Source: Collinsella aerofaciens (lineage in GTDB: Bacteria > Actinomycetota > Coriobacteriia > Coriobacteriales > Coriobacteriaceae). Taken from it: DNA of 50,797 nucleotides. The stretch is taken from NCBI GenBank assembly GCA_008671135.1, contig RQAP01000018.1, positions 1 through 50,797 on the forward strand. The letters are read 5' to 3'. The notes beneath the pieces are model-generated. The model saw only the letters and a list, made by a program, of their open reading frames with translations. It was not told the origin of the DNA and made no database searches. The position numbers and the translations under genes are program-made. Below, piece after piece: positions 41,244-49,686 of this stretch (the first letter of the stretch is position 1; every line of letters starts with the position of its first letter).

Positions 41244-42485
41244 ATGACGAAAGGTCTGCACGTGCCTTCCGAGATCGGCAAGCTCAGGAAGGTCTGCCTG
41301 CACCGTCCCGGCGACGAGCTCCTCAACCTGCCGCCCGACGAGCTCGAGCGACTCCTGTTCGACGACGTCCCGTTCCTGGAGGTCGCGCAGCAGGAGCACG
41401 ACACCTTCGCCCAGATCCTGAGGGACCAGGGCGTGGAGGTGCTCTACCTCGAGAACCTCGTCGCCGAGGTGTTCGACCAGGTCCCCGGCGCCCGCGCCGA
41501 GTTCACCGACCAGTACATCGCCGAGGCCGGCATCCGCGGCCAGCACATGCCGCAGATCGTCCGCGAGAAGCTGGACTCCATCGAGGACAACCTCGAGTTC
41601 GTCAAGAAGACCATGGCCGGCATGACCAAGTCCGAGATCGACATGCCCCTCACGGCGTCCACGACCCTCGACTCCCTGGTCAACTCCGAGTCCGAGTCCG
41701 ACCTGATCATCGACCCGATGCCCAACCTCTACTTCACCCGCGACCCGTTCGCGGTCATCGGCGAGGGCGTCAACCTCAACCGCATGTACTCGGTCACCCG
41801 CAACCGCGAGACCCTGTACGGCAAGTACATCTTCAAGTACCACCCCGACTACAAGGACGTCTCGCTGTACTTCCGCCGCGACTGCCAGTTCCACACCGAG
41901 GGCGGCGACGTGCTGAACATCAACGAGAAGACCCTCGCCGTCGGCATCTCCCAGCGCACCCAGGCCGCCGCGATCGACGTCATGGCCCAGAACATCTTCT
42001 GGAACTCCGACTCCAAGGTCGAGCGCATCCTGGCCTTCGACATCCCGGTCTCGCGCGCCTTCATGCACCTCGACACGGTCTTCACCCAGATCGACGTCGA
42101 TAAGTTCACGATCCACCCCGCCATCATGGGCACCCTGCGCGTCTACGAGCTGACCGCCGGCAAGAACCCGGGCGACGTGAACATCCGCCTGATCGAGGAC
42201 ACCCTCGAGCACGTCCTGGAGGACGCCACCGGCGTCGACCAGGTCAAGCTGATCCCCTGCGGCGGCGGCGACCCGATCGCGGCCTCCCGCGAGCAGTGGA
42301 ACGACGGCTCCAACACCCTGTGCGTCGAGCCCGGCAAGATCTGCGTCTACGCCCGCAACACCGTCACCAACGACGTGCTGTACAAGGAGGGCCTGGACCT
42401 TCTCGTCGTGCCCTCCGCCGAGCTCTCCCGCGGCCGCGGCGGCCCGCGCTGCATGAGCATGCCCTTCTGGCGCGAGGACCTCTAA
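41244..42485 (+). CDS. arcA: Arginine deiminase
   Basis: The 413-aa protein hydrolyses arginine to citrulline and ammonia. PNLYFTRDPFAVIG, FHTEGGDVLNI and the catalytic Cys403 in RGGPRCMSMPF are all present. The ribosome site AGGAGG lies 3-8 nt upstream. Codons end almost only in C or G (GAC, CTC, ATC, CGC), much more than in its neighbours, which use CGT, GCT and GTT freely. This suggests either transfer from a GC-richer actinobacterium or a distinct codon regime. It starts the arginine catabolism locus. Confidence 0.96.
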   Translation: MTKGLHVPSEIGKLRKVCLHRPGDELLNLPPDELERLLFDDVPFLEVAQQEHDTFAQILRDQGVEVLYLENLVAEVFDQVPGARAEFTDQYIAEAGIRGQHMPQIVREKLDSIEDNLEFVKKTMAGMTKSEIDMPLTASTTLDSLVNSESESDLIIDPMPNLYFTRDPFAVIGEGVNLNRMYSVTRNRETLYGKYIFKYHPDYKDVSLYFRRDCQFHTEGGDVLNINEKTLAVGISQRTQAAAIDVMAQNIFWNSDSKVERILAFDIPVSRAFMHLDTVFTQIDVDKFTIHPAIMGTLRVYELTAGKNPGDVNIRLIEDTLEHVLEDATGVDQVKLIPCGGGDPIAASREQWNDGSNTLCVEPGKICVYARNTVTNDVLYKEGLDLLVVPSAELSRGRGGPRCMSMPFWREDL

Positions 42486-42590
42486 GTCTTTCCGTTTCCG
42501 GTGCGGTCCCCCTACAACCGCACCGGCTTCGCCCGTTAAACGGGCACCACTAATACTTACGTAATTCATTTCTTCGAAAGGAATCAAACC

Positions 42591-43586
42591 ATGGGTGTTA
42601 ACCTTTCCGGCCGTAGCTTCCTCAAGCTTCTCGACCTCACCACCGAGGAGATCGAGTACCTGCTCAAGCTCTCCAAGAACTTCAAGGATATGAAGCGCGC
42701 TGGCGTTCCGCACCGCTATCTCGAGGGCAAGAACATCGTTCTGCTCTTCCAGAAGACCTCTACTCGTACCCGCTGCGCCTTCGAGGTCGGCGGCATGGAT
42801 CTGGGCATGGGCGTCACCTACCTCGATCCGGGTTCGTCGCAGATGGGCAAGAAGGAGTCCATCGAGGACACTGCCCGCGTTCTCGGCCGCATGTATGACG
42901 GCATCGAGTTCCGTGGCTTTGCCCAGGACGATGTCGAGGAGCTCGCTGCTAAGTCCGGCGTGCCCGTGTGGAACGGCCTGACCACTGAGTGGCATCCCAC
43001 CCAGATGCTCGCCGACATCCTGACCGTCCAGGAGAACTTCAACTACGACATCAAGGGCAAGACCCTCGTCTTCATGGGCGACTGCAAGAACAACGTTGCT
43101 CGCTCCCTCATGGTTGTCTGCTCCAAGCTTGGCATGAACTTCGTGGCCTGCGGCCCCGAGGAGTGCATGCCCGCTGACGACGTCATCGAGGCCTGCAAGC
43201 CCATCGCCGAGGCCAACGGCTGCACCATCAAGCTGACCACCGACGTCAAGGACGGCGTCACCGGTGCCGACGTTATCTACACCGACGTGTGGGTCTCCAT
43301 GGGCGAGCCTGACGAGGTCTGGGCCGAGCGCATCGCTCAGCTCACCCCGTATCGTGTCACCTCCGAGGTCATGGCTATGGCCAACCCGGGTGCCATCTTC
43401 CTGCACTGCCTGCCCAGCTTCCACGACACCAACACCACGATTGGCGCCGAGAAGTGCGAGCAGTTCGGCATCACCGAGCAGGAGGTCACCGACGAGGTCT
43501 TCGAGAGCCCCGCTTCCAAGGTCTTCGACGAGGCCGAGAACCGCATGCACACCATCAAGGCCGTCATGTACGCCACGCTCAAGTAA
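42591..43586 (+). CDS. arcB: Ornithine carbamoyltransferase (catabolic)
   Basis: The 331-aa protein has the carbamoyl-phosphate loop STRTR at 57-61 (FQKTSTRTRCAFEVGG), then HPTQMLADILT and HCLPSFHD. It converts citrulline plus phosphate to ornithine and carbamoyl-phosphate. Sequence length and place after arcA favour the catabolic role over ArgF. Codon use is that of a highly expressed gene. No carbamate kinase gene (arcC) is found in the window. AAAGGAA precedes the ATG. Confidence 0.95.
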   Translation: MGVNLSGRSFLKLLDLTTEEIEYLLKLSKNFKDMKRAGVPHRYLEGKNIVLLFQKTSTRTRCAFEVGGMDLGMGVTYLDPGSSQMGKKESIEDTARVLGRMYDGIEFRGFAQDDVEELAAKSGVPVWNGLTTEWHPTQMLADILTVQENFNYDIKGKTLVFMGDCKNNVARSLMVVCSKLGMNFVACGPEECMPADDVIEACKPIAEANGCTIKLTTDVKDGVTGADVIYTDVWVSMGEPDEVWAERIAQLTPYRVTSEVMAMANPGAIFLHCLPSFHDTNTTIGAEKCEQFGITEQEVTDEVFESPASKVFDEAENRMHTIKAVMYATLK

Positions 43587-43601
43587 GTGCATCTAGCATC
43601 T

Positions 43602-43636
43602 CGCTCGGGGTGTATTGTTGAACACCCCGAGCGGCT
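43602..43636 (+). terminator. Hairpin after arcB
   Basis: CGCTCGGGGTGT and ACACCCCGAGCG form a 12-bp stem with an 8-nt loop, then GCTTTATC. It may be a partial terminator that lowers expression of the carrier gene. Confidence 0.6.
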
Positions 43637-43733
43637 TTATCTGGTAAAAATCTCGCATCGAGCGGCAGGCACGGCACGGAAGAGCCGCTTCGGGCGAGAT
43701 CAGTAAATGATTTATGAAGGGGGGATGAGAACT

Positions 43734-45212
43734 ATGACTGAGACCGCTAAGAAAAAGCGCGGTATGCCTTCATCGTTTACCATTCTTCTTGCTCTGCTGG
43801 CAATTGTTGCAGTGATTACCGTTATCGTCTCCGGCACGTCCGGCGGCGCGGTTACTGCCGCCCGTCTGAGCGATTTCTGCACCGCCCCGATTAAGGGCTT
43901 CGCTGACGCTCTGCCCGTCTGCCTCTTCGTTATGATCCTGGGCGGCTTCCTCGGCATGATGACCGAGACCGGCGCCCTGGACAACGGCATCGCCGTCCTG
44001 GTGCAGAAGCTTAAGGGCAACGAGATCATGCTCATTCCCGTGCTGATGCTCATCTTCTCCCTCGGTGGTACCACCTATGGTATGTGCGAGGAGACCGTTC
44101 CCTTCTACGCCCTGCTTGCCGCTACCATGATGGCCGCTGGCTTCGACCCGATGGTCGGTGCCGCCACCGTCCTGCTCGGCGCTGGCTGCGGCTGCCTGGG
44201 CTCCACGGTTAACCCGTTCGCCGTCGGCGCTGCCGTCGACGCTCTGACCGGCGTTGGCATTGAGGTCAACCAGTCCATCATCATCGGCCTCGGTGCCGTC
44301 CTGTGGATTGTTACCACTGCCATGTCCATCTTCTTCGTCATGAGCTATGCCAAGAAGGTCAAGGCTGACAAGGGTTCCACCATCCTGTCGATGCAGGAGC
44401 TCAAGGACGCTGAAGAGGCTCACGGCAAGGCTGCTTCCGAGGTTCACAATGAGGTCAAGCTCACCGGTCGTCAGAAGGGTGTTCTGATCGCCTTTGCCTT
44501 CACCTTCGTCGTCATGATCGTCGGCTTCATTCCGCTGGCCGACCTCAACGAGGGCGTCGCCAACTTCTTCGACGCTGGCGCTGTCTACGACGCCGACGGT
44601 AACGCCGTCGTCCAGGGCTGGTCTGCCCTGATCACCGGCCTGCCCATTGGTCAGTGGTACTTCGACGAGGCTTCCACCTGGTTCTTCCTCATGGCCGTCC
44701 TGATCGGTATCATCGGTGGCCTGTCCGAGAAGCAGATCGTTAACACCTTCATCACCGGCGCTGCCGACATGATGTCCGTTGTTCTCGTCATCGCCCTCGC
44801 CCGTGGTATCTCCGTCCTCATGGCTAACACCGGCCTCGACGTCTACGTCCTCGACGCTGCCGCCAATGCTCTGGCTGGCCTGTCCGGCGTGATCTTCGCT
44901 CCCATGAGCTTCCTGGTCTACTTCGGCCTGTCCTTCCTGATCCCCTCGACCTCTGGTATGGCTACCGTCTCCATGCCTATCATGGGACCGCTGGCTGTTA
45001 AGCTCGGCTTCTCGCCCGAGGTCATGGTCATGATCTTCTCCTCTGCCATCGGCGTTGTGAACCTGTTCACCCCGACCTCCGGCGCCATCATGGGCGGTCT
45101 CGCCCTGGCCAAGATCGAGTGGACGACCTGGCTCAAGTTTGCCCTTAAGCTCATCGTCGCTCTCTCCGTCGTCTGCGCCATCATCCTGACCGTCGCTTGC
45201 GTGATGCTCTAA
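43734..45212 (+). CDS. YfcC-family membrane carrier, probable arginine/ornithine exchanger
   Basis: The 492-aa protein has about twelve hydrophobic segments and belongs to the DcuC/YfcC superfamily (GGFLGMMTETGALDNGI, TTYGMCEETVPFY, PSTSGMATVSMPIMGPLA). It follows arcA and arcB, so I infer that it replaces ArcD as arginine/ornithine antiporter. The GGGGGG run 9 nt before the ATG at 43734 supports this start rather than 43707 or 43725. Confidence 0.88.
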   Translation: MTETAKKKRGMPSSFTILLALLAIVAVITVIVSGTSGGAVTAARLSDFCTAPIKGFADALPVCLFVMILGGFLGMMTETGALDNGIAVLVQKLKGNEIMLIPVLMLIFSLGGTTYGMCEETVPFYALLAATMMAAGFDPMVGAATVLLGAGCGCLGSTVNPFAVGAAVDALTGVGIEVNQSIIIGLGAVLWIVTTAMSIFFVMSYAKKVKADKGSTILSMQELKDAEEAHGKAASEVHNEVKLTGRQKGVLIAFAFTFVVMIVGFIPLADLNEGVANFFDAGAVYDADGNAVVQGWSALITGLPIGQWYFDEASTWFFLMAVLIGIIGGLSEKQIVNTFITGAADMMSVVLVIALARGISVLMANTGLDVYVLDAAANALAGLSGVIFAPMSFLVYFGLSFLIPSTSGMATVSMPIMGPLAVKLGFSPEVMVMIFSSAIGVVNLFTPTSGAIMGGLALAKIEWTTWLKFALKLIVALSVVCAIILTVACVML

Positions 45213-45314
45213 GTACCCAACGGGTACCCCACGGAAACCTTGACGATCCTGTAAAGGATCACCTGGTCATCGTCTGTCCGGTGGGGTCAACCCACCGGTA
45301 GACTCCTACCTTTA

Positions 45315-45350
45315 GCCCCCTCCCGTTCCGTGCGCGGGAGGGGGCGCTCT
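45315..45350 (+). terminator. Terminator after the YfcC carrier
   Basis: GCCCCCTCCCG faces CGGGAGGGGGC with a 9-nt loop. Confidence 0.65.
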
Positions 45351-45353
45351 CAT

Positions 45354-45393
45354 GTTGCGCGGTTCTACGAACCGCGCAACCAGTCGACGCTGC
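45354..45393 (+). repeat. Family C hairpin with fixed tail, copy 2
   Basis: GTTGCGCGGTTC and GAACCGCGCAAC form a perfect 12-bp stem, then three bases, then TCGACGCTGC. Compared with copy 1 at 313-353, two stem positions differ on both sides in a compensating way while the tail is identical. Confidence 0.65.
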
Positions 45394-45422
45394 GCACCGC
45401 CCAGAACGACAATTTGTCATTC

Positions 45423-45464
45423 AAAAGGCAAGGCATGACCAGAAGGTCTATGCCTTGCCTTTTT
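45423..45464 (+). terminator. Second terminator in the gap
   Basis: AAAAGGCAAGGCATGACC and GGTCTATGCCTTGCC pair with one bulge and run into TTTTT. Confidence 0.75.
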
Positions 45465-45494
45465 CATGCCAACTTGTACGTTCTGGACGTCGCT

Positions 45495-45640
45495 CGCTGA
45501 CTTATGCTCAACCTGCGACGTTCCCCTTGTTGGTGCAGGGGGAAGCTTGCTCGCTCTGGTGCCCGTTCGCTGGCTTCAGCTCTGCCTGCGACGTTTTTGT
45601 TGTTGGTGCTGAGTGACTTGTTCCCCGTTCTAAACGAGCT
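45495..45640 (+). repeat. Two 73-bp direct repeats
   Basis: CGCTGACTTATGCTCAACC at 45495 and CGCTGGCTTCAGCTCTGCC at 45568 each lead into CTGCGACGTT and TTGTTGGTGC. The period is 73 bp. They lie about 130-270 bp upstream of the DUF1846 gene. Confidence 0.6.
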
Positions 45641-45767
45641 GCCCCGGGTCCCCGGTGGTTGTGGTGAGCGTGTTTGGTTGGTGCCTGTTGATGGTCTGGG
45701 TATCGGGGAGGGCGGGCTCCGTTATAATCGCCTAGGACATTAAATGGAAACGGGACGGGAGCCACAC

Positions 45768-47249
45768 ATGCGCCAGGGTTTCGACAACGCGAAGTACATC
45801 GAGCTGCAGGCTGCTCACATTAAGGAGCGCATCTCGCAGTTTGGTGGCAAGCTCTATTTGGAGTTTGGCGGTAAGCTGTTCGATGACTATCATGCGAGCC
45901 GCGTGCTGCCGGGTTTTGAACCGGACAGCAAGTTCCGCATGCTCAAGAGCATCGCCGACGATGTCGAGGTTATCATCGCGATCAACGCGAACCACATCGA
46001 GAAAAACAAGGCTCGTGGTGACCTTGGCATTACCTATGACGAGGATGTGCTGCGCCTGGTTGACCTGTTCCGCGGCAACGGCTTTGCCGTCGCGGCTGTG
46101 GTCATCACCCAGTACGCCGGCCAGCCCGCTGCCGATGTATTCCGCAACCGCCTGAACGCGCTCGGTATCCCCGCCAAGCTGCACTATCCCATCGAGGGGT
46201 ATCCGCACGACGTCGACCTGATCGTGTCCGACGACGGCTATGGCAAGAATGAGTTTGTCGAGACCACTCGTCCGCTCGTCGTGGTCACCGCTCCCGGCCC
46301 CGGCTCAGGCAAGCTCGCCACTTGCCTCTCGCAGCTCTATCACGAGCACAAGCACGGCACCGCCGCCGGCTACGCCAAGTTTGAGACTTTCCCGGTCTGG
46401 AATCTGCCCCTCACGCATCCGGTCAACATCGCCTATGAGGCAGCAACGGCCGATCTCGACGATGCCAATATCATCGACTCCTTCCACTTGGAGGCCTACA
46501 ACAAGACCACGGTCAACTACAACCGCGACGTCGAGGCCTTCCCGGTGGTCCGTGCTCTGATGGAAAAGATCCTGGGCAAGAGCCCCTATCAGAGTCCTAC
46601 GGACATGGGCGTCAATATGGTCGGCTTTGCCATCACCGATGACGATGCCTGCCGCGACGCTTCCAAGATGGAGATCGTCCGCCGCTACTTTACCGCGGTC
46701 GAAAATGTGCGCCGTACCGGCATGGGCGATGAGCAAGTCGACCGTCTCAAGATTATTATGAAGAAAGCCGGCATCGATAAGAACTACTCACCGGCGCGCT
46801 CGGCGGCCCTCACCAGGGAGCAGCTGACGGGTGGTCCCGTGGGTGCCATGGTCATGCCCGATGGCTCCGTGGTGACCGGTAAGACCTCCACGCGCCTGGG
46901 CGCCGCAAGTTCGCTCATTATGAACGCCCTCAAGCATGTCTCGGGCGTCGACCTTGAGCTCGAGGTCATTAGCGATGAGGCGATCGAGCCCATCAGCAAG
47001 CTCAAGACGCATTTCCTGGGCAGCAAAAACCCTCGCCTCCACACCGACGAGACGCTTATGGCGCTGTCGATCACCTCGGCCACGAGTGAGACGGCCGCTC
47101 GCGTCCTTTCGGGCCTGGAGCAGCTGCGCGGTTGCGATGCCTTCTTTAGCGTGATTATCTCGCCGACGGACGAGACGGTACTGCGCAAACTGGGTATCAA
47201 CGTGTGCTGCGAGCCCAAGTTTGAGCGCCGCGGTTTCTTCCACCGCTAA
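45768..47249 (+). CDS. DUF1846-family protein
   Basis: The 493-aa soluble protein matches the DUF1846 family: GFDNAKYIELQAAHIKERI and QFGGKLYLEFGGKLFDDYHA at the start, VVTAPGPGSGKLATCLSQLY (a P-loop-like stretch) near 180-200, and CEPKFERRGFFH at the end. The family is widespread in Firmicutes and Actinobacteria with no established reaction known to me. The ATG at 45768 has GGGAG 7 nt before it; an upstream ATG at 45744 lacks such a site. A TATAAT lies at 45723-45728. Confidence 0.9.
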   Translation: MRQGFDNAKYIELQAAHIKERISQFGGKLYLEFGGKLFDDYHASRVLPGFEPDSKFRMLKSIADDVEVIIAINANHIEKNKARGDLGITYDEDVLRLVDLFRGNGFAVAAVVITQYAGQPAADVFRNRLNALGIPAKLHYPIEGYPHDVDLIVSDDGYGKNEFVETTRPLVVVTAPGPGSGKLATCLSQLYHEHKHGTAAGYAKFETFPVWNLPLTHPVNIAYEAATADLDDANIIDSFHLEAYNKTTVNYNRDVEAFPVVRALMEKILGKSPYQSPTDMGVNMVGFAITDDDACRDASKMEIVRRYFTAVENVRRTGMGDEQVDRLKIIMKKAGIDKNYSPARSAALTREQLTGGPVGAMVMPDGSVVTGKTSTRLGAASSLIMNALKHVSGVDLELEVISDEAIEPISKLKTHFLGSKNPRLHTDETLMALSITSATSETAARVLSGLEQLRGCDAFFSVIISPTDETVLRKLGINVCCEPKFERRGFFHR

Positions 47250-47283
47250 GTTTGAAGCACCGCGGTAATTGCATTGCATTTTG

Positions 47284-47317
47284 GCCGTATCGGGTTGGCG
47301 CCCGGTACGGCTTTTTG
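47284..47317 (+). terminator. Terminator after the DUF1846 gene
   Basis: GCCGTATCGGG and CCCGGTACGGC pair with a 6-nt loop and run into TTTTT. Confidence 0.85.
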
Positions 47318-47505
47318 ATCAATAAAGCGCCTATTTCGGCGAAAAATAGCCGTTTACCTGCCTAGAAACAATTTGAGCGGTATACAATAACCGTAACTGT
47401 TTCATCCTTAGCGGGATGCCGCATGATGGATATTACCTGCCATCGTGAGGTGTGTCGGTCGCGCACGGCGCGTTAGATGCTCGTGCTCGGTTTGAGGAGG
47501 CTGCT

Positions 47506-47844
47506 ATGGCGGGCAAGGGTCGTGCGAGTGTCAACGATATGAAGCGTGTCGAGGTGCTGGTGTTGATGGAAATCGACCAGCAAACCGAAGACAATGGCGG
47601 GCCGTATGGTTTCTCGCGCAAAACGCTTGCCGAGCGCGTGGGGGTTTCGCCGTATCGTGCCCGCGCCGCAATCGATCGCTTGGATTCCGAAGGCATGATT
47701 GATGTCGTCTCGCGTTATAGCGACGACGGCGGTCAGCTTGCAAATGGCATTTGCCTCACCGAACGTGGCGAGTGGTATCTTGAGGGCGTCCGTACCGGCA
47801 TGCTCGTTCAAGAAATGCTTGAGGACGAGGTTGCTGATCGATAG
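47506..47844 (+). CDS. Small winged-helix DNA-binding protein
   Basis: The 112-aa protein has a helix-turn-helix (GFSRKTLAERVGVSPYRARAAIDRLDSEGMID) and a winged region ending LTERGEWYLEGV, similar to MarR/PadR-size regulators or replication-initiator winged helices. GAGGAGG lies directly upstream of the ATG at 47506, so the longer frame from 47452 is unlikely. It may control pyrG, but a terminator separates them. Confidence 0.75.
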   Translation: MAGKGRASVNDMKRVEVLVLMEIDQQTEDNGGPYGFSRKTLAERVGVSPYRARAAIDRLDSEGMIDVVSRYSDDGGQLANGICLTERGEWYLEGVRTGMLVQEMLEDEVADR

Positions 47845-47868
47845 CAGCATGTAACCCTTGCCATAGCG

Positions 47869-47900
47869 ACGCCGCCTGGGAAACCGGGCGGCGTTTTGTT
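47869..47900 (+). terminator. Terminator before pyrG
   Basis: ACGCCGCC faces GGCGGCGT and is followed by TTTTGTTT. Confidence 0.85.
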
Positions 47901-48022
47901 TCAAGATTGAGAAATGCAATCGCACGCGAGAAAAATTGCGAACGGTCCGCGGCGCGAGTATTACAATGAAGACCCGTAAGATGTGGATAAACAACTTCTA
48001 CGGGAAGCGCAGGTAACTCAAT

Positions 48023-49684
48023 ATGACCAAGCATGTGTTCGTAACCGGTGGCGTGGTTTCGTCCCTGGGCAAGGGTATCACCGCGGCCTCGCTGGGCCGT
48101 CTGCTCAAGTCGCGTGGCTACAAAGTAACGATGCAGAAGGCCGACCCGTATCTGAACGTCGACCCCGGTACCATGAGCCCGTTCCAGCATGGTGAGGTCT
48201 TCGTTACCGAGGATGGTTACGAGTCCGACCTGGACCTGGGTCATTACGAGCGCTTTATTGATGAGAACCTGACCCGCGATTCCAACTTTACGACCGGTGC
48301 CATCTACAAAAGCCTAATCGCCCGCGAGCGTCGCGGCGACTTTTTGGGCGGTACCGTGCAGGTGATTCCCCACGTCACCAATGCCATTAAGGACAAGTTC
48401 CGCCGCATCGAGGAGCAGACCGGCTCCGATGTAGTCATCACCGAGCTGGGCGGCACGATTGGCGACATCGAGTCCCAGCCGTTTGTCGAGGCCATCCGTC
48501 AGTACCGCAAGGAGGCCGGCCCCGAGAACGTCTGCTACATCCACGTGTCGCTCGTTCCCTATATCGCCGCCGCCCACGAGGTCAAGACCAAGCCCACACA
48601 GCATTCCGTCAAGGAGCTCCGCAGCTTTGGCATCCAGCCCGATATTATCGTGCTGCGCTCCGACCACCATATCGATGACGCTATCCGCGGAAAGATCGCA
48701 AGCTTCTGCGACGTCGACACCGATTGCGTCTTTACCAACGAGGACTGCGCGAGCATTTACGATGTTCCGCAGCTGCTTGCCGAGCAGGACTTTGACCTGC
48801 GCATTTGCGAGCGCCTGGGTCTGGACCCGCGTGAGCGCGACATGAGCGAGTGGAACGAGTTCCTGCGCAAACAGAATCACGCCAACCATCACGCCGACAA
48901 GGTGAAGATCGCCGTCGTGGGCAAGTACACGCAGCTGCCCGATGCGTACCTGTCGGTTATCGAGGCCCTGCACCATGCGGGCGTCTTCTACGATCGCCAT
49001 GTGGACGTCCAGCTGGTCGACGGCGAGAGCCTCGACGAGCAGAATGTCTCCGAGGTTCTGGGCGACGCCTCGGGCATCCTGGTCCCCGGCGGCTTTGGCA
49101 AGCGCGCCCTGGAGGGCAAGATCCTCGCGGCCGAGTTTGCCCGTGAGCACAAGATTCCGTATCTGGGCATTTGCCTGGGTATGCAGGTGGCCGTGTGCGA
49201 ATTTGCGCGCAATGTCGTCGGCCTTGCCGGCGCCAGCTCCTCTGAGTTCGATCCGGATGGCCCGTTTAGCGTCATCGATCTGATGAGCTCGCAGGAGGAC
49301 GTGACCGAGAAGGGCGGCACCATGCGCCTGGGCGCCTATCCGTGCAAGCTCGCCGCCGATACCCTTGCTCGCGAGGCATATGGCGAGGAACTCGTCTACG
49401 AGCGTCACCGTCACCGCTTTGAGTTCAACAACGCCTTCCGCGACCAGCTCGAGGACGCCGGTTTGGTTATCTCGGGTCTGTCGCCTGACGAGCGCCTGGT
49501 CGAGATGGTCGAGCTGCCGCGCGACGTGCATCCGTGGTATGTGGCAACCCAGGCTCATCCCGAGTTCAAGAGCCGCCCGACCAACCCGCAGCCGCTGTTC
49601 CGCGAGTTCGTGCGCGCTTCGATCGGCCAGCACGAGGGTGTCGACCGTCTGCAGGTGACGCCCATGAACCTCGCTACGGACTAA
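48023..49684 (+). CDS. pyrG: CTP synthase
   Basis: The 553-aa protein makes CTP from UTP, ATP and glutamine. The synthetase domain starts KHVFVTGGVVSSLGKGITAA. The glutaminase domain has the nucleophile elbow YLGICLGMQ and the catalytic HPEF near the end (AQAHPEFKSRP). Length and order are normal. The xerD start lies 3 bp after its stop. Confidence 0.97.
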   Translation: MTKHVFVTGGVVSSLGKGITAASLGRLLKSRGYKVTMQKADPYLNVDPGTMSPFQHGEVFVTEDGYESDLDLGHYERFIDENLTRDSNFTTGAIYKSLIARERRGDFLGGTVQVIPHVTNAIKDKFRRIEEQTGSDVVITELGGTIGDIESQPFVEAIRQYRKEAGPENVCYIHVSLVPYIAAAHEVKTKPTQHSVKELRSFGIQPDIIVLRSDHHIDDAIRGKIASFCDVDTDCVFTNEDCASIYDVPQLLAEQDFDLRICERLGLDPRERDMSEWNEFLRKQNHANHHADKVKIAVVGKYTQLPDAYLSVIEALHHAGVFYDRHVDVQLVDGESLDEQNVSEVLGDASGILVPGGFGKRALEGKILAAEFAREHKIPYLGICLGMQVAVCEFARNVVGLAGASSSEFDPDGPFSVIDLMSSQEDVTEKGGTMRLGAYPCKLAADTLAREAYGEELVYERHRHRFEFNNAFRDQLEDAGLVISGLSPDERLVEMVELPRDVHPWYVATQAHPEFKSRPTNPQPLFREFVRASIGQHEGVDRLQVTPMNLATD

Positions 49685-49686
49685 GG

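Larger units (their letters stand above)
45213..45767. other. Long repeat- and hairpin-rich intergenic region
   Basis: About 555 bp. It holds a terminator at 45315-45345, a family C hairpin at 45354-45393, another terminator at 45423-45464 nested in CCAGAACG/CGTTCTGG, two 73-bp direct repeats at 45495-45640, and a -10 TATAAT at 45723-45728 for the next gene. Small frames here look like chance. Confidence 0.6.

Noticed and set aside
41100..43592. An 830-aa minus-strand open frame opposite arcA and arcB
   Set aside because: It mirrors two clear enzymes; the C/G-ending codons of the real genes remove stops from the antisense frame. Its translation is low-complexity (Val, Gly, Asp, Leu) with no domain.
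45470..45500. Possible third family A copy (minus strand GCGAGCGACG then GAACG)
   Set aside because: Only a ten-base match with the core plus GAACG; the GAAGCGTACTT half and paired arms are missing.
48314..49633. A 439-aa minus-strand open frame opposite pyrG
   Set aside because: Shadow of CTP synthase; no recognisable domain.
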